A stretch of DNA of 64,000 nt from Acholeplasma sp. (GTDB taxonomy: Bacteria > Bacillota_I > Bacilli_A > Acholeplasmatales > Acholeplasmataceae). The notes beneath the pieces are model-generated. The model saw nothing but the letters and a program-made list of their open reading frames with translations. It was not told the DNA's origin and made no database searches. Below are positions 1 to 8,606 of the stretch, piece after piece. The stretch's first letter is position 1; each line of letters opens with the position of its first letter. Both the position numbers and the translations under genes were made by a program. The DNA is taken from positions 1-64,000 of the forward strand of contig QZKD01000038.1 of NCBI GenBank assembly GCA_003605085.1. The letters run 5' to 3'.

Positions 1-1269
1 AATGCATTTGAGGTTTACTTAACCAATGATGCGTTAAACCAAAGGGCATATATTGAATTTCAATCGAGTACCGGATGGATCGATATGCATCATGTGCCTG
101 TGTCTGATCAGATCAATTATGAGATTATGCTTTATCAAGGAATTTATCAAGATTTTAGCGGATTTGTCCCCTATCTCATGCCATCTGAAGTGATGAGTTA
201 TGGAGGTGTTTTACCCGTGGATTACGATGCATTACCATCATTAGCGATGATTGAATCCTTTGTGATTGCAAAAGATCCTTATGGAAATACAATTTCAAAG
301 ACCTTAGTATCGGATGCGTTTAGCATCTCAGATAAATTGCCGGGGACGTATCGAATGGTATATGAAACCGTCTATAACCATGTACGGAAAAAGTTTTACC
401 TTGACGTCAAAGTATTTGATCTTACAAAGCCAATACTTTCGGTGGAATCACCTCTTAATATCCCCCTACATGAGAAATGGAGTTTATCCACGATTAAGAG
501 TTATGTCACTGTCACTGATAATGTCGATACGATTTCAAGTTCTGAACTCATCGTTGTGTCAGATACGTATTCATCAGCCAATCTTCCAGGTACCTATTCA
601 GTCATGGTCAAAGCGGTCGATCAAGCTGGAAATGAAGAATCAATTAATGTTACTATCAATCTCATCGACACCGTTCCGCCTATCATTTATGGACCCACCT
701 CAATCTATCTTTATAACACAGATACACCACTCACATCTCAAGATATTATCAATCATTTTGAAGTTACTGATGCGATTGATCATTCCAATGTTACCTTGAC
801 ATTAACTTTAGATGAATACATGCAAACGACAACACCAGGACGTTACTTGGTCACCTATCAAGCCAAAGATACTCAAATGAATACGACGACATTGAGTGTA
901 TACATTCATGTGATTGATCATCAAGGACCCACATTTGAAACTGAAGATGACATCATTGAACGCACGACAGCTGAACTCATGACAGATGAAGACATTATCG
1001 CCTGGTTTATTGAGCACACATCCTCACAGGGTTTATCTGTCTCTAGTGTTGCCATCCTCTATAACGAATATGATGGACATGAAGATCAAGAAGGAGAGTA
1101 TTACGTCTATGTATCCTACCTGCTTGATGAGGAAGAAATCACCTCGAGAATTCTTATTTCAGTTGATGAGAAACCTATCCAACCATGGATCTGGGTCGTT
1201 ACCTCACTTGTGACTTTTACCCTTGCAGGAACCGGTCTGTGGTTCATAGTTAAACATAAGAAACCCTAA
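1..1269 (+). CDS. Membrane-anchored protein with bacterial Ig-like repeats (5' end cut by window)
   Basis: The frame is open from base 1, so the gene begins before the window; the first in-frame ATG at 85 is probably internal. The visible part holds about three beta-rich repeats with the pattern of bacterial Ig-like (DUF5011-type) domains, each opening with a D-x-x-x-P motif (DLTKPIL, DTVPPII, DHQGPTF) and carrying 'PGTY/PGRY' strands. The C-terminus has one hydrophobic segment (about 22 residues starting WIWVVTSLV) followed by the basic tail KHKKP, so the repeats should face outside and the tail the cytoplasm. Role unknown; a surface adhesion or structural protein is likely from architecture alone. 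No enzyme motif is seen. Confidence is high for a real gene and moderate for the fold. Confidence 0.8.
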   Translation, partial: NAFEVYLTNDALNQRAYIEFQSSTGWIDMHHVPVSDQINYEIMLYQGIYQDFSGFVPYLMPSEVMSYGGVLPVDYDALPSLAMIESFVIAKDPYGNTISKTLVSDAFSISDKLPGTYRMVYETVYNHVRKKFYLDVKVFDLTKPILSVESPLNIPLHEKWSLSTIKSYVTVTDNVDTISSSELIVVSDTYSSANLPGTYSVMVKAVDQAGNEESINVTINLIDTVPPIIYGPTSIYLYNTDTPLTSQDIINHFEVTDAIDHSNVTLTLTLDEYMQTTTPGRYLVTYQAKDTQMNTTTLSVYIHVIDHQGPTFETEDDIIERTTAELMTDEDIIAWFIEHTSSQGLSVSSVAILYNEYDGHEDQEGEYYVYVSYLLDEEEITSRILISVDEKPIQPWIWVVTSLVTFTLAGTGLWFIVKHKKP

Positions 1270-1282
1270 TTTCAAAAAAAAA

Positions 1283-1311
1283 TTGACACCCCTCTAAAAA
1301 AAAGGTATAAT
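1283..1311 (+). promoter_or_regulatory. Sigma-A type promoter of the tRNA-Leu gene
   Basis: TTGACA (1283-1288) and TATAAT (1306-1311) are both perfect consensus hexamers with a 17-nt spacer, ending ten bases before the mature tRNA. Confidence 0.85.
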
Positions 1312-1320
1312 TCGATTTGC

Positions 1321-1404
1321 GCGGGTGTGGCGAAATTGGCAGACGCACTAGACTTAGGATCTAGCGCCTATGGCGTGCAGGTTCAAATCCTGTCACCCGC
1401 ACCA
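1321..1404 (+). tRNA. tRNA-Leu (anticodon UAG)
   Basis: Seven-base acceptor strands GCGGGTG/CACCCGC, anticodon stem CTAGA/TCTAG with loop CTTAGGA (anticodon TAG at 1355-1357), a long variable arm with a CGCC/GGCG stem as expected for class II tRNA-Leu, and a T-loop GTTCAAATC. The CCA end (1402-1404) is encoded. It reads CUN codons. Confidence 0.95.
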
Positions 1405-1442
1405 TTGAATTAAACCTTTCAATCATTGAACCTTTTTAATTA

Positions 1443-1483
1443 GAAAAAGAATAACGGAAGACCCGTTGATTCTTTTTCTTTTT
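1443..1483 (+). terminator. Rho-independent terminator after tRNA-Leu
   Basis: A long stem GAAAAAGAATAACGG / CCGTTGATTCTTTTTC with a short loop runs into a T-rich tail (1478-1483). Confidence 0.7.
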
Positions 1484-1641
1484 GGAAGATATCTAAAGAT
1501 AACCTCAAATTATGGGTTTTTGTGGGCTTATAATTTACAAAGTTTACAATGTACCCGTTTTCATGATTTTTGGGTGTATTTTTCTTGACGAATAGAGTAT
1601 AATAAAAATGCTGGATTAAAGAATAATATATGGAGGCTTCT

Positions 1642-2097
1642 ATGTTATCTGTGGGAACGAAGATTCGTGATTTCAGTTTACCAGATGCCGATCATAAGAT
1701 TCATCGGCTCAGTGATTATGTAGGACAAAAGATTGTCATCTATTTTTATCCAAAAGATGATACACCAGGATGTACCACCCAGGCATGTGCCTTTAGGGAT
1801 GCTTATGATGGTTTTAAACAAGCAAATATAACCGTTATCGGTATAAGTAAAGACAGTCCTGAAAGCCATAAAAAATTCATCGATAAATACCAACTACCTT
1901 TCCTTCTCTTAAGTGATGAGGATGTTAAGGTGGCTGAATATTTTGGAGTGTGGGTAGAAAAAAGCATGTATGGTAAGAAATACATGGGAATGAGCCGCTC
2001 CACTTTCATCATCAATGAACAAGGGATCATCACACATGTGTTCGAAAAGGCATCTCCAAGTGAGAATGCATCAGAAATATTAAATGCATTGAAATAA
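1642..2097 (+). CDS. bcp: Thioredoxin-dependent peroxiredoxin (Bcp/PrxQ type)
   Basis: A 151-residue AhpC/TSA-fold peroxidase that reduces H2O2 and organic peroxides in the cytoplasm with electrons from thioredoxin. The active-site motif DDTPGCTTQAC is complete: peroxidatic Cys44 and a Cys49 five residues on, the E. coli Bcp spacing for an intramolecular disulfide. The ATG at 1630 is less likely because GGAGG (1632-1636) lies inside it and is correctly placed (5 nt) for the ATG at 1642. A TATAAT box at 1598-1603 is a possible -10, without a good -35. It sits 19 bases upstream of nifJ, so the two may be co-transcribed; a peroxidase next to an oxygen-sensitive iron-sulfur oxidoreductase makes sense physiologically. 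Confidence 0.92.
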   Translation: MLSVGTKIRDFSLPDADHKIHRLSDYVGQKIVIYFYPKDDTPGCTTQACAFRDAYDGFKQANITVIGISKDSPESHKKFIDKYQLPFLLLSDEDVKVAEYFGVWVEKSMYGKKYMGMSRSTFIINEQGIITHVFEKASPSENASEILNALK

Positions 2098-2116
2098 TGT
2101 TTTGAGGAGGATTTTC

Positions 2117-5100
2117 ATGGTTAAAAAAGTTATTAAGTCCATGGATGGGAACGAAGCTGCCGCGTATTGTGCGTATGCGTTCAGTGAAGTCGCTGGTATT
2201 TATCCAATTACACCATCATCACCCATGGCACAGTATGTTGATCTTTGGGCATCTGAAGGCAAAAAGAACCTTTTTGGTATGCCTGTCAAGGTCATCGAAA
2301 TGCAGAGTGAAGCAGGAGCAGCAGGGACTGTTCATGGTTCGCTACAAATGGGAGTGTTGACATCAACATTTACCGCATCCCAAGGGCTTTTATTAAAGAT
2401 TCCTAACATGTATAAAATTGCAGGTCAATTATTACCAGGAGTCATGCACGTAGCCGCACGTTCGATTGCAGCACAAGCTCTTTCCATCTTTGGTGATCAC
2501 CAAGATGTCATGGCTGCTCGTCAGACAGGATGGGCAATGATTGCCTCCACATCCGTACAATCGGCAATGGATTTAGCAGGCGTTGCACATTTATCAGCGA
2601 TTAAGTCAAGCATTCCATTTGTTCATTTCTTTGATGGTTTTAGAACCTCTCATGAAGTGCAATCGATCGAAGTGATTGATTATAAAGAATTTGATCGCTT
2701 ATTAGACAAAGAAGCACTCGCGAAGTTCAGAGAAAAGGGATTAAACCCAATGCACCCTGTGACACGCGGAACTGCACAATCCGATGATGTCTACTTTCAA
2801 ACACGTGTCCTACAAGCGTCTCATTATGCAGGTATTCCTGATATCGTGAATGCTTATATGGAAGAAATTACGAAGATTTCTGGTCGTCCATATGCGCCTT
2901 TTGTTTACTATGGTGATCCAAACGCGACCGATGTCGTCATCGCGATGGGGTCTGTCGTAGAAGCAGCACAACAAACCATTGATTTCTTACGTGAACAAGG
3001 TAAGAAGGTTGGTCTCCTTTCAGTCCACCTCTATCGTCCATTCTCCGCTGAATACTTCTTCAAGGCTATGCCAGATTCAGTTAAACGCATTACTGTTCTC
3101 GATCGTACGATTGAACCAGGTGCGACAGGAGATCCACTCTATCTAGATGTAAGATCGATTTATTATGGCAAAGAACATCAACCCTTGATTCTTGGTGGTC
3201 GTTATGGTCTTTCTTCGAAAGATACGACATCCTCAATGCTTATCGCTATCTTTGATAACATGTCAGGTGAACAGAAAGATCAATTCACCTTAGGTATCAA
3301 TGATGATGTCACATTTACGTCATTAAAAATTGATGCGTCCATTGATGTGACGGATAAAGATGCGACAGAACTCCTATTCTTTGGTTTAGGATCGGATGGT
3401 ACTGTCGGTGCTTCGAAGAACATCACGAAAATTATCGGTGATAAAACGACACTCTACTCACAAGCATATGCATCCTATGACTCTAAAAAAGCGGGTGGTA
3501 TCACACGCATGCATCTTCGTTTCTCACCCAAACCCATCAAGTCGACCTATCTTGTGAATTACCCCCACTTCGTCTCATGTTCAACCGATACATATTTAAG
3601 AAAATACGATATGCTTAAAGGATTAAGAGAAGGTGGAACATTCCTGCTCAACACACAAACACCAGCTGAACATATCGATGAATTATTACCCAATAAAGTC
3701 AAGCGTCAACTCGCCATTAAGAAAGCGAAGTTCTATATCATCAATGCGGTTGATTTAGCCTATCAAATTGGTTTAGGCCGCCGCATTAACACCATTATGC
3801 AATCTGCCTTCTTCAAATTAAACGAACACCTCCTTCCTTATGAAGAGGCTAATACGTATATGAAGAAGTATGCAGAAAAAACCTATGGTCGTAAAGGTGA
3901 AGCGATCGTTGAACTCAATAACAACGCGATCGATGCAGGATATAAACACTTAGTTGAAGTCAAAGTCAATCCTGAATGGGCAATACTAGAAGATGAAGTC
4001 AAAGTCGAAACTGATCGTCCTGATTTCGTTAGAAAGATTGCTGATATTGTTAATGCCATCGAAGGTGATTCTCTTCCTGTCTCTGCGTTCTTAGGTTATG
4101 AAGACGCGCACATGGAAAACGGATCAACCGCTTATGAAAAGCGCGGGATTGCAAACTATGTACCCGAATGGCGTTCTGAAAACTGTATTCAATGTAATCA
4201 ATGTGTCTTTGCATGTCCTCATGGCGTCATCCGTGGATTCTTAGCAGATGAAACAGAAGTGGCTGGTGCACCAGAAGGAGCTAAGTTACTTCAAGCAAAA
4301 GGTAAAGGCATGGAAGGCTACAAGTTCACCATTCAAGTATCGACACTTGACTGTACCGAATGTGGCGTCTGTGTCCAAGTATGTCCTACACCTAACAAGT
4401 CACTTGTCATGGTTCCCATCGGGGATGAACTCGTTAAGGGTTCTCAAGAAACCGCAAACTATTTCTTCAATGAAGTGACATATAAAGATTTAGGTACGGA
4501 TAATGCGAAAAACTTAAGTTTCAAACAACCACTCTTTGAATTTTCAGGAGCATGCGCAGGTTGCGGTGAAACTCCTTATATCAAGGCACTCACACAACTC
4601 TATGGTGATCACATGATATTCGCCAATGCGACGGGTTGTACCTCCATTTATGGTGGTTCATTCCCTGCAACTCCTTATACCACAAACCCAGAAGGATATG
4701 GTCCAGCTTGGGCAAACTCACTTTTCGAAGATAACGCAGAATTTGGTTTCGGTATGAAGATTGCGTATGAAACGATGAGAGATCGCGTTCAAACTATTCT
4801 TGCAGATCACTTAGGAGATATGCCTGAAGATGTCAAAGTTCTTGCAGAAGAATGGATTGCCAACCGCAAGAGTCTTGAAGTCACACGTCGTATCCAAAAA
4901 GCAATCCTTCCTTTACTCGAAAAGATCAACCAACCTTATGCTAAAGAACTGATTACTCTAAAGGATTACTTTGTTAAAGTATCCCAATGGATTATGGGTG
5001 GTGATGGTTGGGCATATGATATCGGATATGGCGGTATTGATCACGTGATCGCTAACAACGAAGATGTGAACATCATCGTACTCGATACAGAAGTCTATTC

Positions 5101-5647
5101 CAATACTGGTGGACAATCTTCCAAATCTGCTCCTAAAGGCTCTATTGCAAAATTCACCGCTGCAGGTAAAGGAACGAAGAAGAAAGATTTAGCTGCGATT
5201 GCGATGAGTTATGGGCATGTCTATGTCGCACAGATCTCACACGGTGCATCTCCTGCTCAGGTCATTCGTGCGATGAAAGAAGCGGAAAGTTATGAAGGAC
5301 CATCCATTATCATTTGTTATGCACCATGTATTGAACATGGCATTAAAGGTGGCCTACAAAATACTTTCGCTCAAGCAAAACTAGCCACAGAATGTGGATA
5401 CTGGCCAACATTCAGATTTGATCCAAGAAGAGAAGCTGAAGGTAAAAATCCATTCATCATCGATTCCAAACAACCTGTATGGGATAAATACCAAGATTAT
5501 CTTCTCTCTGAATCTCGCTATTCACAATTAACACAAATTAACCCCGATCACGCAGCAGAACTTTTAGCTGCTAATCTAAACGATGCAAAACGTCGTTGGA
5601 AGATGTATCAGCGCTATGCTGCTATGGATTATACTATCGCTGAATAA
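2117..5647 (+). CDS. nifJ: Pyruvate:ferredoxin (flavodoxin) oxidoreductase
   Basis: A 1176-residue single-chain PFOR, the full length of the NifJ family. It decarboxylates pyruvate to acetyl-CoA plus CO2 and passes electrons to ferredoxin or flavodoxin. The N-terminal domain begins GNEAAAYCAYAFSEVAGIYPITPSS as in NifJ; a ferredoxin-like insert carries two CxxCxxCxxxCP clusters (C690/693/696/700 and C746/749/752/756); CAGCGETPY supplies cysteines for the third cluster; a TPP motif GDGWAYDIG about residue 961 is followed by the Mg-binding NTGGQSS region. The ATG at 2117 is chosen over an in-frame TTG at 2102 because GAGGAGG (2104-2110) is 6 nt before it. Its presence implies anaerobic pyruvate use rather than reliance on pyruvate dehydrogenase. 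Confidence 0.96.
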   Translation: MVKKVIKSMDGNEAAAYCAYAFSEVAGIYPITPSSPMAQYVDLWASEGKKNLFGMPVKVIEMQSEAGAAGTVHGSLQMGVLTSTFTASQGLLLKIPNMYKIAGQLLPGVMHVAARSIAAQALSIFGDHQDVMAARQTGWAMIASTSVQSAMDLAGVAHLSAIKSSIPFVHFFDGFRTSHEVQSIEVIDYKEFDRLLDKEALAKFREKGLNPMHPVTRGTAQSDDVYFQTRVLQASHYAGIPDIVNAYMEEITKISGRPYAPFVYYGDPNATDVVIAMGSVVEAAQQTIDFLREQGKKVGLLSVHLYRPFSAEYFFKAMPDSVKRITVLDRTIEPGATGDPLYLDVRSIYYGKEHQPLILGGRYGLSSKDTTSSMLIAIFDNMSGEQKDQFTLGINDDVTFTSLKIDASIDVTDKDATELLFFGLGSDGTVGASKNITKIIGDKTTLYSQAYASYDSKKAGGITRMHLRFSPKPIKSTYLVNYPHFVSCSTDTYLRKYDMLKGLREGGTFLLNTQTPAEHIDELLPNKVKRQLAIKKAKFYIINAVDLAYQIGLGRRINTIMQSAFFKLNEHLLPYEEANTYMKKYAEKTYGRKGEAIVELNNNAIDAGYKHLVEVKVNPEWAILEDEVKVETDRPDFVRKIADIVNAIEGDSLPVSAFLGYEDAHMENGSTAYEKRGIANYVPEWRSENCIQCNQCVFACPHGVIRGFLADETEVAGAPEGAKLLQAKGKGMEGYKFTIQVSTLDCTECGVCVQVCPTPNKSLVMVPIGDELVKGSQETANYFFNEVTYKDLGTDNAKNLSFKQPLFEFSGACAGCGETPYIKALTQLYGDHMIFANATGCTSIYGGSFPATPYTTNPEGYGPAWANSLFEDNAEFGFGMKIAYETMRDRVQTILADHLGDMPEDVKVLAEEWIANRKSLEVTRRIQKAILPLLEKINQPYAKELITLKDYFVKVSQWIMGGDGWAYDIGYGGIDHVIANNEDVNIIVLDTEVYSNTGGQSSKSAPKGSIAKFTAAGKGTKKKDLAAIAMSYGHVYVAQISHGASPAQVIRAMKEAESYEGPSIIICYAPCIEHGIKGGLQNTFAQAKLATECGYWPTFRFDPRREAEGKNPFIIDSKQPVWDKYQDYLLSESRYSQLTQINPDHAAELLAANLNDAKRRWKMYQRYAAMDYTIAE

Positions 5648-5653
5648 TGACTT

Positions 5654-5690
5654 AAAAGGTTTAACTTCTCATGGAGTTAGACCTTTTTTT
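5654..5690 (+). terminator. Terminator after nifJ
   Basis: AAAAGGTTTAACT / GAGTTAGACCTTTT stem with loop TCTCATG, followed by a run of T (5684-5690). Confidence 0.85.
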
Positions 5691-5736
5691 ATTTTCTTGA
5701 AATTTGTAAGATTTCAGACTGTTTTGTTGAAATTTC

Positions 5737-5765
5737 TTGACAACACAGGTTAAGCGTATTATGAT
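5737..5765 (+). promoter_or_regulatory. Promoter of the S41-like lipoprotein gene
   Basis: TTGACA (5737-5742), 17-nt spacer, TATGAT (5760-5765); 33 bases before the start codon. Confidence 0.8.
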
Positions 5766-5798
5766 ATTCATAACTATAGTTATATAAGGAGGATTTTT

Positions 5799-8432
5799 GT
5801 GAGAAAATTATTAGTTATTTTAAGTGTACTCTCACTCGTACTCATGTCTTGTACAGAACCTACTGAACCCACACCTGAAGTCACCACATATACCGTGACT
5901 TTTGATAGTGATGGTGGAAGTAGTGTGACAAGTCAAACCGTGGATGAAAACGGTGTTGTTACTGAACCCACAGATCCAACCAAGGAAGGATTTTTATTCC
6001 AATACTGGTATCTATCCGATCAGGAAACATCCTATGTCTTTTCAACTCCAGTCACCTCAGATCTTACACTGACAGCTTTATGGGTTGAAGAAAACACAGA
6101 ATTAACCGACCAAGAAAAAATTGCAGAAGATATCACTGCCATGGAAGCTGCGATCTTGACTGATGATCCCTATCAACTCAATGTTCCTATTCGAGGTCTC
6201 GTGCATCGCAGTACAGTTCGTTGGACTAGCCAATCGGATTATATCTCCAATGCAGGTATCGTGTTAGGACTTCCCAAAGGTTCTGCTCCATCAGAAGGAA
6301 ATATCGTGGGTGAATTTACATTAAATGGCATCAAGGTATCTCATACCTTTACCATTCCATTAAACCCATTTGATGAAACTGTGCTTTCGGTAACTCGCAA
6401 CGTGTTATTTGAAAATCTGACCGAAGAATATGAGGTTGCTGACGGCTCTGTTGATCTCTATTTTGAAGAAAATGGGTATGTCCCCTATATCAAGTTACTT
6501 GATTTCTTTGGTCTTCTTGAAGGATTTATTGACCCAGAAGTTGAATTCACCATTGTCGAAGGTGAGGGGACATTAGAAATTTCTTATCAGTATTATGATG
6601 AAGATTTTGATGAACTCTATGATCTCATTTTAACCATCGACGCCAATGAAAATACCATTACGACCAATGATCCTGGATTCTATTGGGCGTATGTGTATTC
6701 CACGGAAACCAACTATGGCAGACATATCAATTATGTTGCAGATCATCCAGAAAATTATTATGAGGAAGGCGAGAATATCGTCTATGATTTAGATGACTAT
6801 CAGATGGACATTGTGGTCTACGATGGTGGCATTGTTCTTCCTTATTATATAGTCAACCAATTATTTGCTGGATCAAGCTATTATAATGTTTATTATAACA
6901 GTGATAAACTCTATGGTATTTATTCACTTCCAGAAGAAGGATCTATTGAATATAACACTATTCGTCGCAGTACCATGAACAATACCGACATGCCTGCAGA
7001 TTTAGTGGTTCACAACTTCAATATGCTAGCCTTCAACATGAATAATTTCTACGGTCTCAAAGACATCATGGAAGTTGAAGATTATTATGATATTTTGTTA
7101 CCACTCAAAAACAAGCTTCTTACCGATGAAGCAGAAGATTTCGAATTTGGCTTACGTGATTTCTTGTTGAAAACAATTGATGAACCCCATACAAGTTATG
7201 GATATCCATCATACTTCAATAAAACAACATTTAAATCTTCGGATTTAGGTTTGAACAGTTTAGCAACATATGGATCACGATTCCAATCATGGTATTATCA
7301 AGGCTTTGTCGATGTGGATGATGCTATTGAAGCGAAATGGGGAACTAATCCTGAAGGTGGTTGGGCAGCTGGTGCTCCTGCACGTCCAGATTACTGGTTC
7401 TTAGATTCTGTGACCGCAGTCCTCATTCTTGATGACTTCTATACGGCAGACATTGAAGAAAGTGCATCCTACGATCCCTTGTTAGCCAATAATGCCCTCA
7501 AGGCAGAGGATATCAATCTTGTTCTACCCGCCATTGCTTTAGGAACAAAGTATTTCTACTATAATTCAAGCACCCAAGACAATGATATGCTCGAATTACT
7601 GGTTAAGGGTCTAAGCTCAGATGACCTTACACCTATTCATAATGCGCTCATCGCTTTAGGTTATACCTTTGTAAGCGAAGAGACAACCAATCAAGATAAG
7701 AAGAATGGATATTACACACTAACCATTCCTGAATCAGGAGAAGTACCGGCGAAAACCTACATGGTACAGATCGCTTTTGATGAAGAATTTAATCTTTTCT
7801 ATCTTGGCATTATGGATAAAGCACCTGCAAACTTTGCAGATGCATGGCCATTCACTGTGGACGTGAACAATACCGTTCAATCCGATAGTGCAGTATTCAT
7901 GGAAATGGTCTTTGATCAAATCTTAGCAGAAGCACCCGGTTTACAAAACGTTATTTTAGACTTATCCTGGAACACAGGTGGTAACGTTGGAGCACTCTAT
8001 CGTATTGTTGGATTCATTACTGATCAACCTTTTGCAGTCAGTGATATCAATCGTGGCACAGGAAGCAAATCGACGTATCATGTTCAAATTGATGGTGTCC
8101 CCGATTACTCATACTTGAATTGGGGATTACTCATTACACCGCTCACCTTCAGCGCTGCTAACGAAATGGCCACCATTTTCTTGCAAAATGATTTAGGAAC
8201 CATCATTGGTGTGCAATCAGGTGGTGGGGCATGTTCCATCACACCGATTCTTCTACCTAATGGTACAGCATTCACCATGAGCTCTAACAACATTAATGCG
8301 TATCGTACAGGCGCGGGATCACCAGAAGATCCTTATGTTTACCAACATAATGAATTTGGTATTCCACCTGATGTCATCATCTCTGTAGACGATATCTATG
8401 ATGTCGATACATTACTGCAAATATTTAACTAA
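5799..8432 (+). CDS. Lipoprotein with InlB-type repeat and S41-like (tail-specific protease family) C-terminal domain
   Basis: 877 residues starting at a GTG fixed by AAGGAGG (5787-5792) 6 nt upstream. Residues 1-18 are a lipoprotein signal peptide ending VLMSC. Next comes one Listeria-Bacteroides (InlB B-type) repeat, about residues 30-95, with the signature TFDSDGGSSV and GFLFQYWY. A long middle section is unassigned. From about residue 700 the protein resembles the S41 peptidase domain: NVILDLSWNTGGNVGA (cf. the DLRxNxGG strand) and LTFSAANEMA, whose Ser (about 785) sits where the S41 nucleophile is expected, then IPPDVIISVDD near the end. I see no PDZ domain. It should be anchored to the outer face of the membrane. 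Substrate unknown; the catalytic Lys was not located with certainty. Confidence 0.75.
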   Translation: MRKLLVILSVLSLVLMSCTEPTEPTPEVTTYTVTFDSDGGSSVTSQTVDENGVVTEPTDPTKEGFLFQYWYLSDQETSYVFSTPVTSDLTLTALWVEENTELTDQEKIAEDITAMEAAILTDDPYQLNVPIRGLVHRSTVRWTSQSDYISNAGIVLGLPKGSAPSEGNIVGEFTLNGIKVSHTFTIPLNPFDETVLSVTRNVLFENLTEEYEVADGSVDLYFEENGYVPYIKLLDFFGLLEGFIDPEVEFTIVEGEGTLEISYQYYDEDFDELYDLILTIDANENTITTNDPGFYWAYVYSTETNYGRHINYVADHPENYYEEGENIVYDLDDYQMDIVVYDGGIVLPYYIVNQLFAGSSYYNVYYNSDKLYGIYSLPEEGSIEYNTIRRSTMNNTDMPADLVVHNFNMLAFNMNNFYGLKDIMEVEDYYDILLPLKNKLLTDEAEDFEFGLRDFLLKTIDEPHTSYGYPSYFNKTTFKSSDLGLNSLATYGSRFQSWYYQGFVDVDDAIEAKWGTNPEGGWAAGAPARPDYWFLDSVTAVLILDDFYTADIEESASYDPLLANNALKAEDINLVLPAIALGTKYFYYNSSTQDNDMLELLVKGLSSDDLTPIHNALIALGYTFVSEETTNQDKKNGYYTLTIPESGEVPAKTYMVQIAFDEEFNLFYLGIMDKAPANFADAWPFTVDVNNTVQSDSAVFMEMVFDQILAEAPGLQNVILDLSWNTGGNVGALYRIVGFITDQPFAVSDINRGTGSKSTYHVQIDGVPDYSYLNWGLLITPLTFSAANEMATIFLQNDLGTIIGVQSGGGACSITPILLPNGTAFTMSSNNINAYRTGAGSPEDPYVYQHNEFGIPPDVIISVDDIYDVDTLLQIFN

Positions 8433-8434
8433 TA

Positions 8435-8448
8435 ATGAAAATTTTCAT
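8435..8448. repeat. 14-bp perfect palindrome
   Basis: ATGAAAATTTTCAT three bases after the S41-like gene. It has no T-tract, so it is not a typical terminator. It is close to the 16-bp palindrome at 44987. Confidence 0.6.
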
Positions 8449-8501
8449 GGAAAGTATCAGAAAATCAAATCATTCATAGAAATTTAGTAAATAAGAGACC
8501 G

Positions 8502-8515
8502 CGAAAACGCTTTTA
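8502..8515. promoter_or_regulatory. cre-like CcpA site upstream of opp
   Basis: CGAAAACGCTTTTA matches 9 of the 11 fixed positions of the Bacillus cre consensus TGWAANCGNTNWCA. It lies 47 nt upstream of the -10 TATAAT at 8563. CcpA itself is encoded at 45066. Binding is inferred. Confidence 0.45.
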
Positions 8516-8562
8516 TTTCGACAATTTTATCATCTCATGTATATTTTTTAGTTTTTCTTTGG

Positions 8563-8568
8563 TATAAT
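8563..8568 (+). promoter_or_regulatory. -10 element of the oppA promoter
   Basis: Perfect TATAAT 38 bases before the oppA start. The -35 at the right distance (8540-8545, TATATT) is poor, which would fit a promoter that needs an activator. Confidence 0.6.
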
Positions 8569-8606
8569 TATACAAAATCAATTATGGAGAAAAGGAGAGA
8601 GAAAAA

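Noticed and set aside
1585-1603. TTGACG plus TATAAT as promoter of bcp
   Set aside because: The spacing is only 7 nt, too short for a sigma-A promoter; only the -10 is retained as possible.
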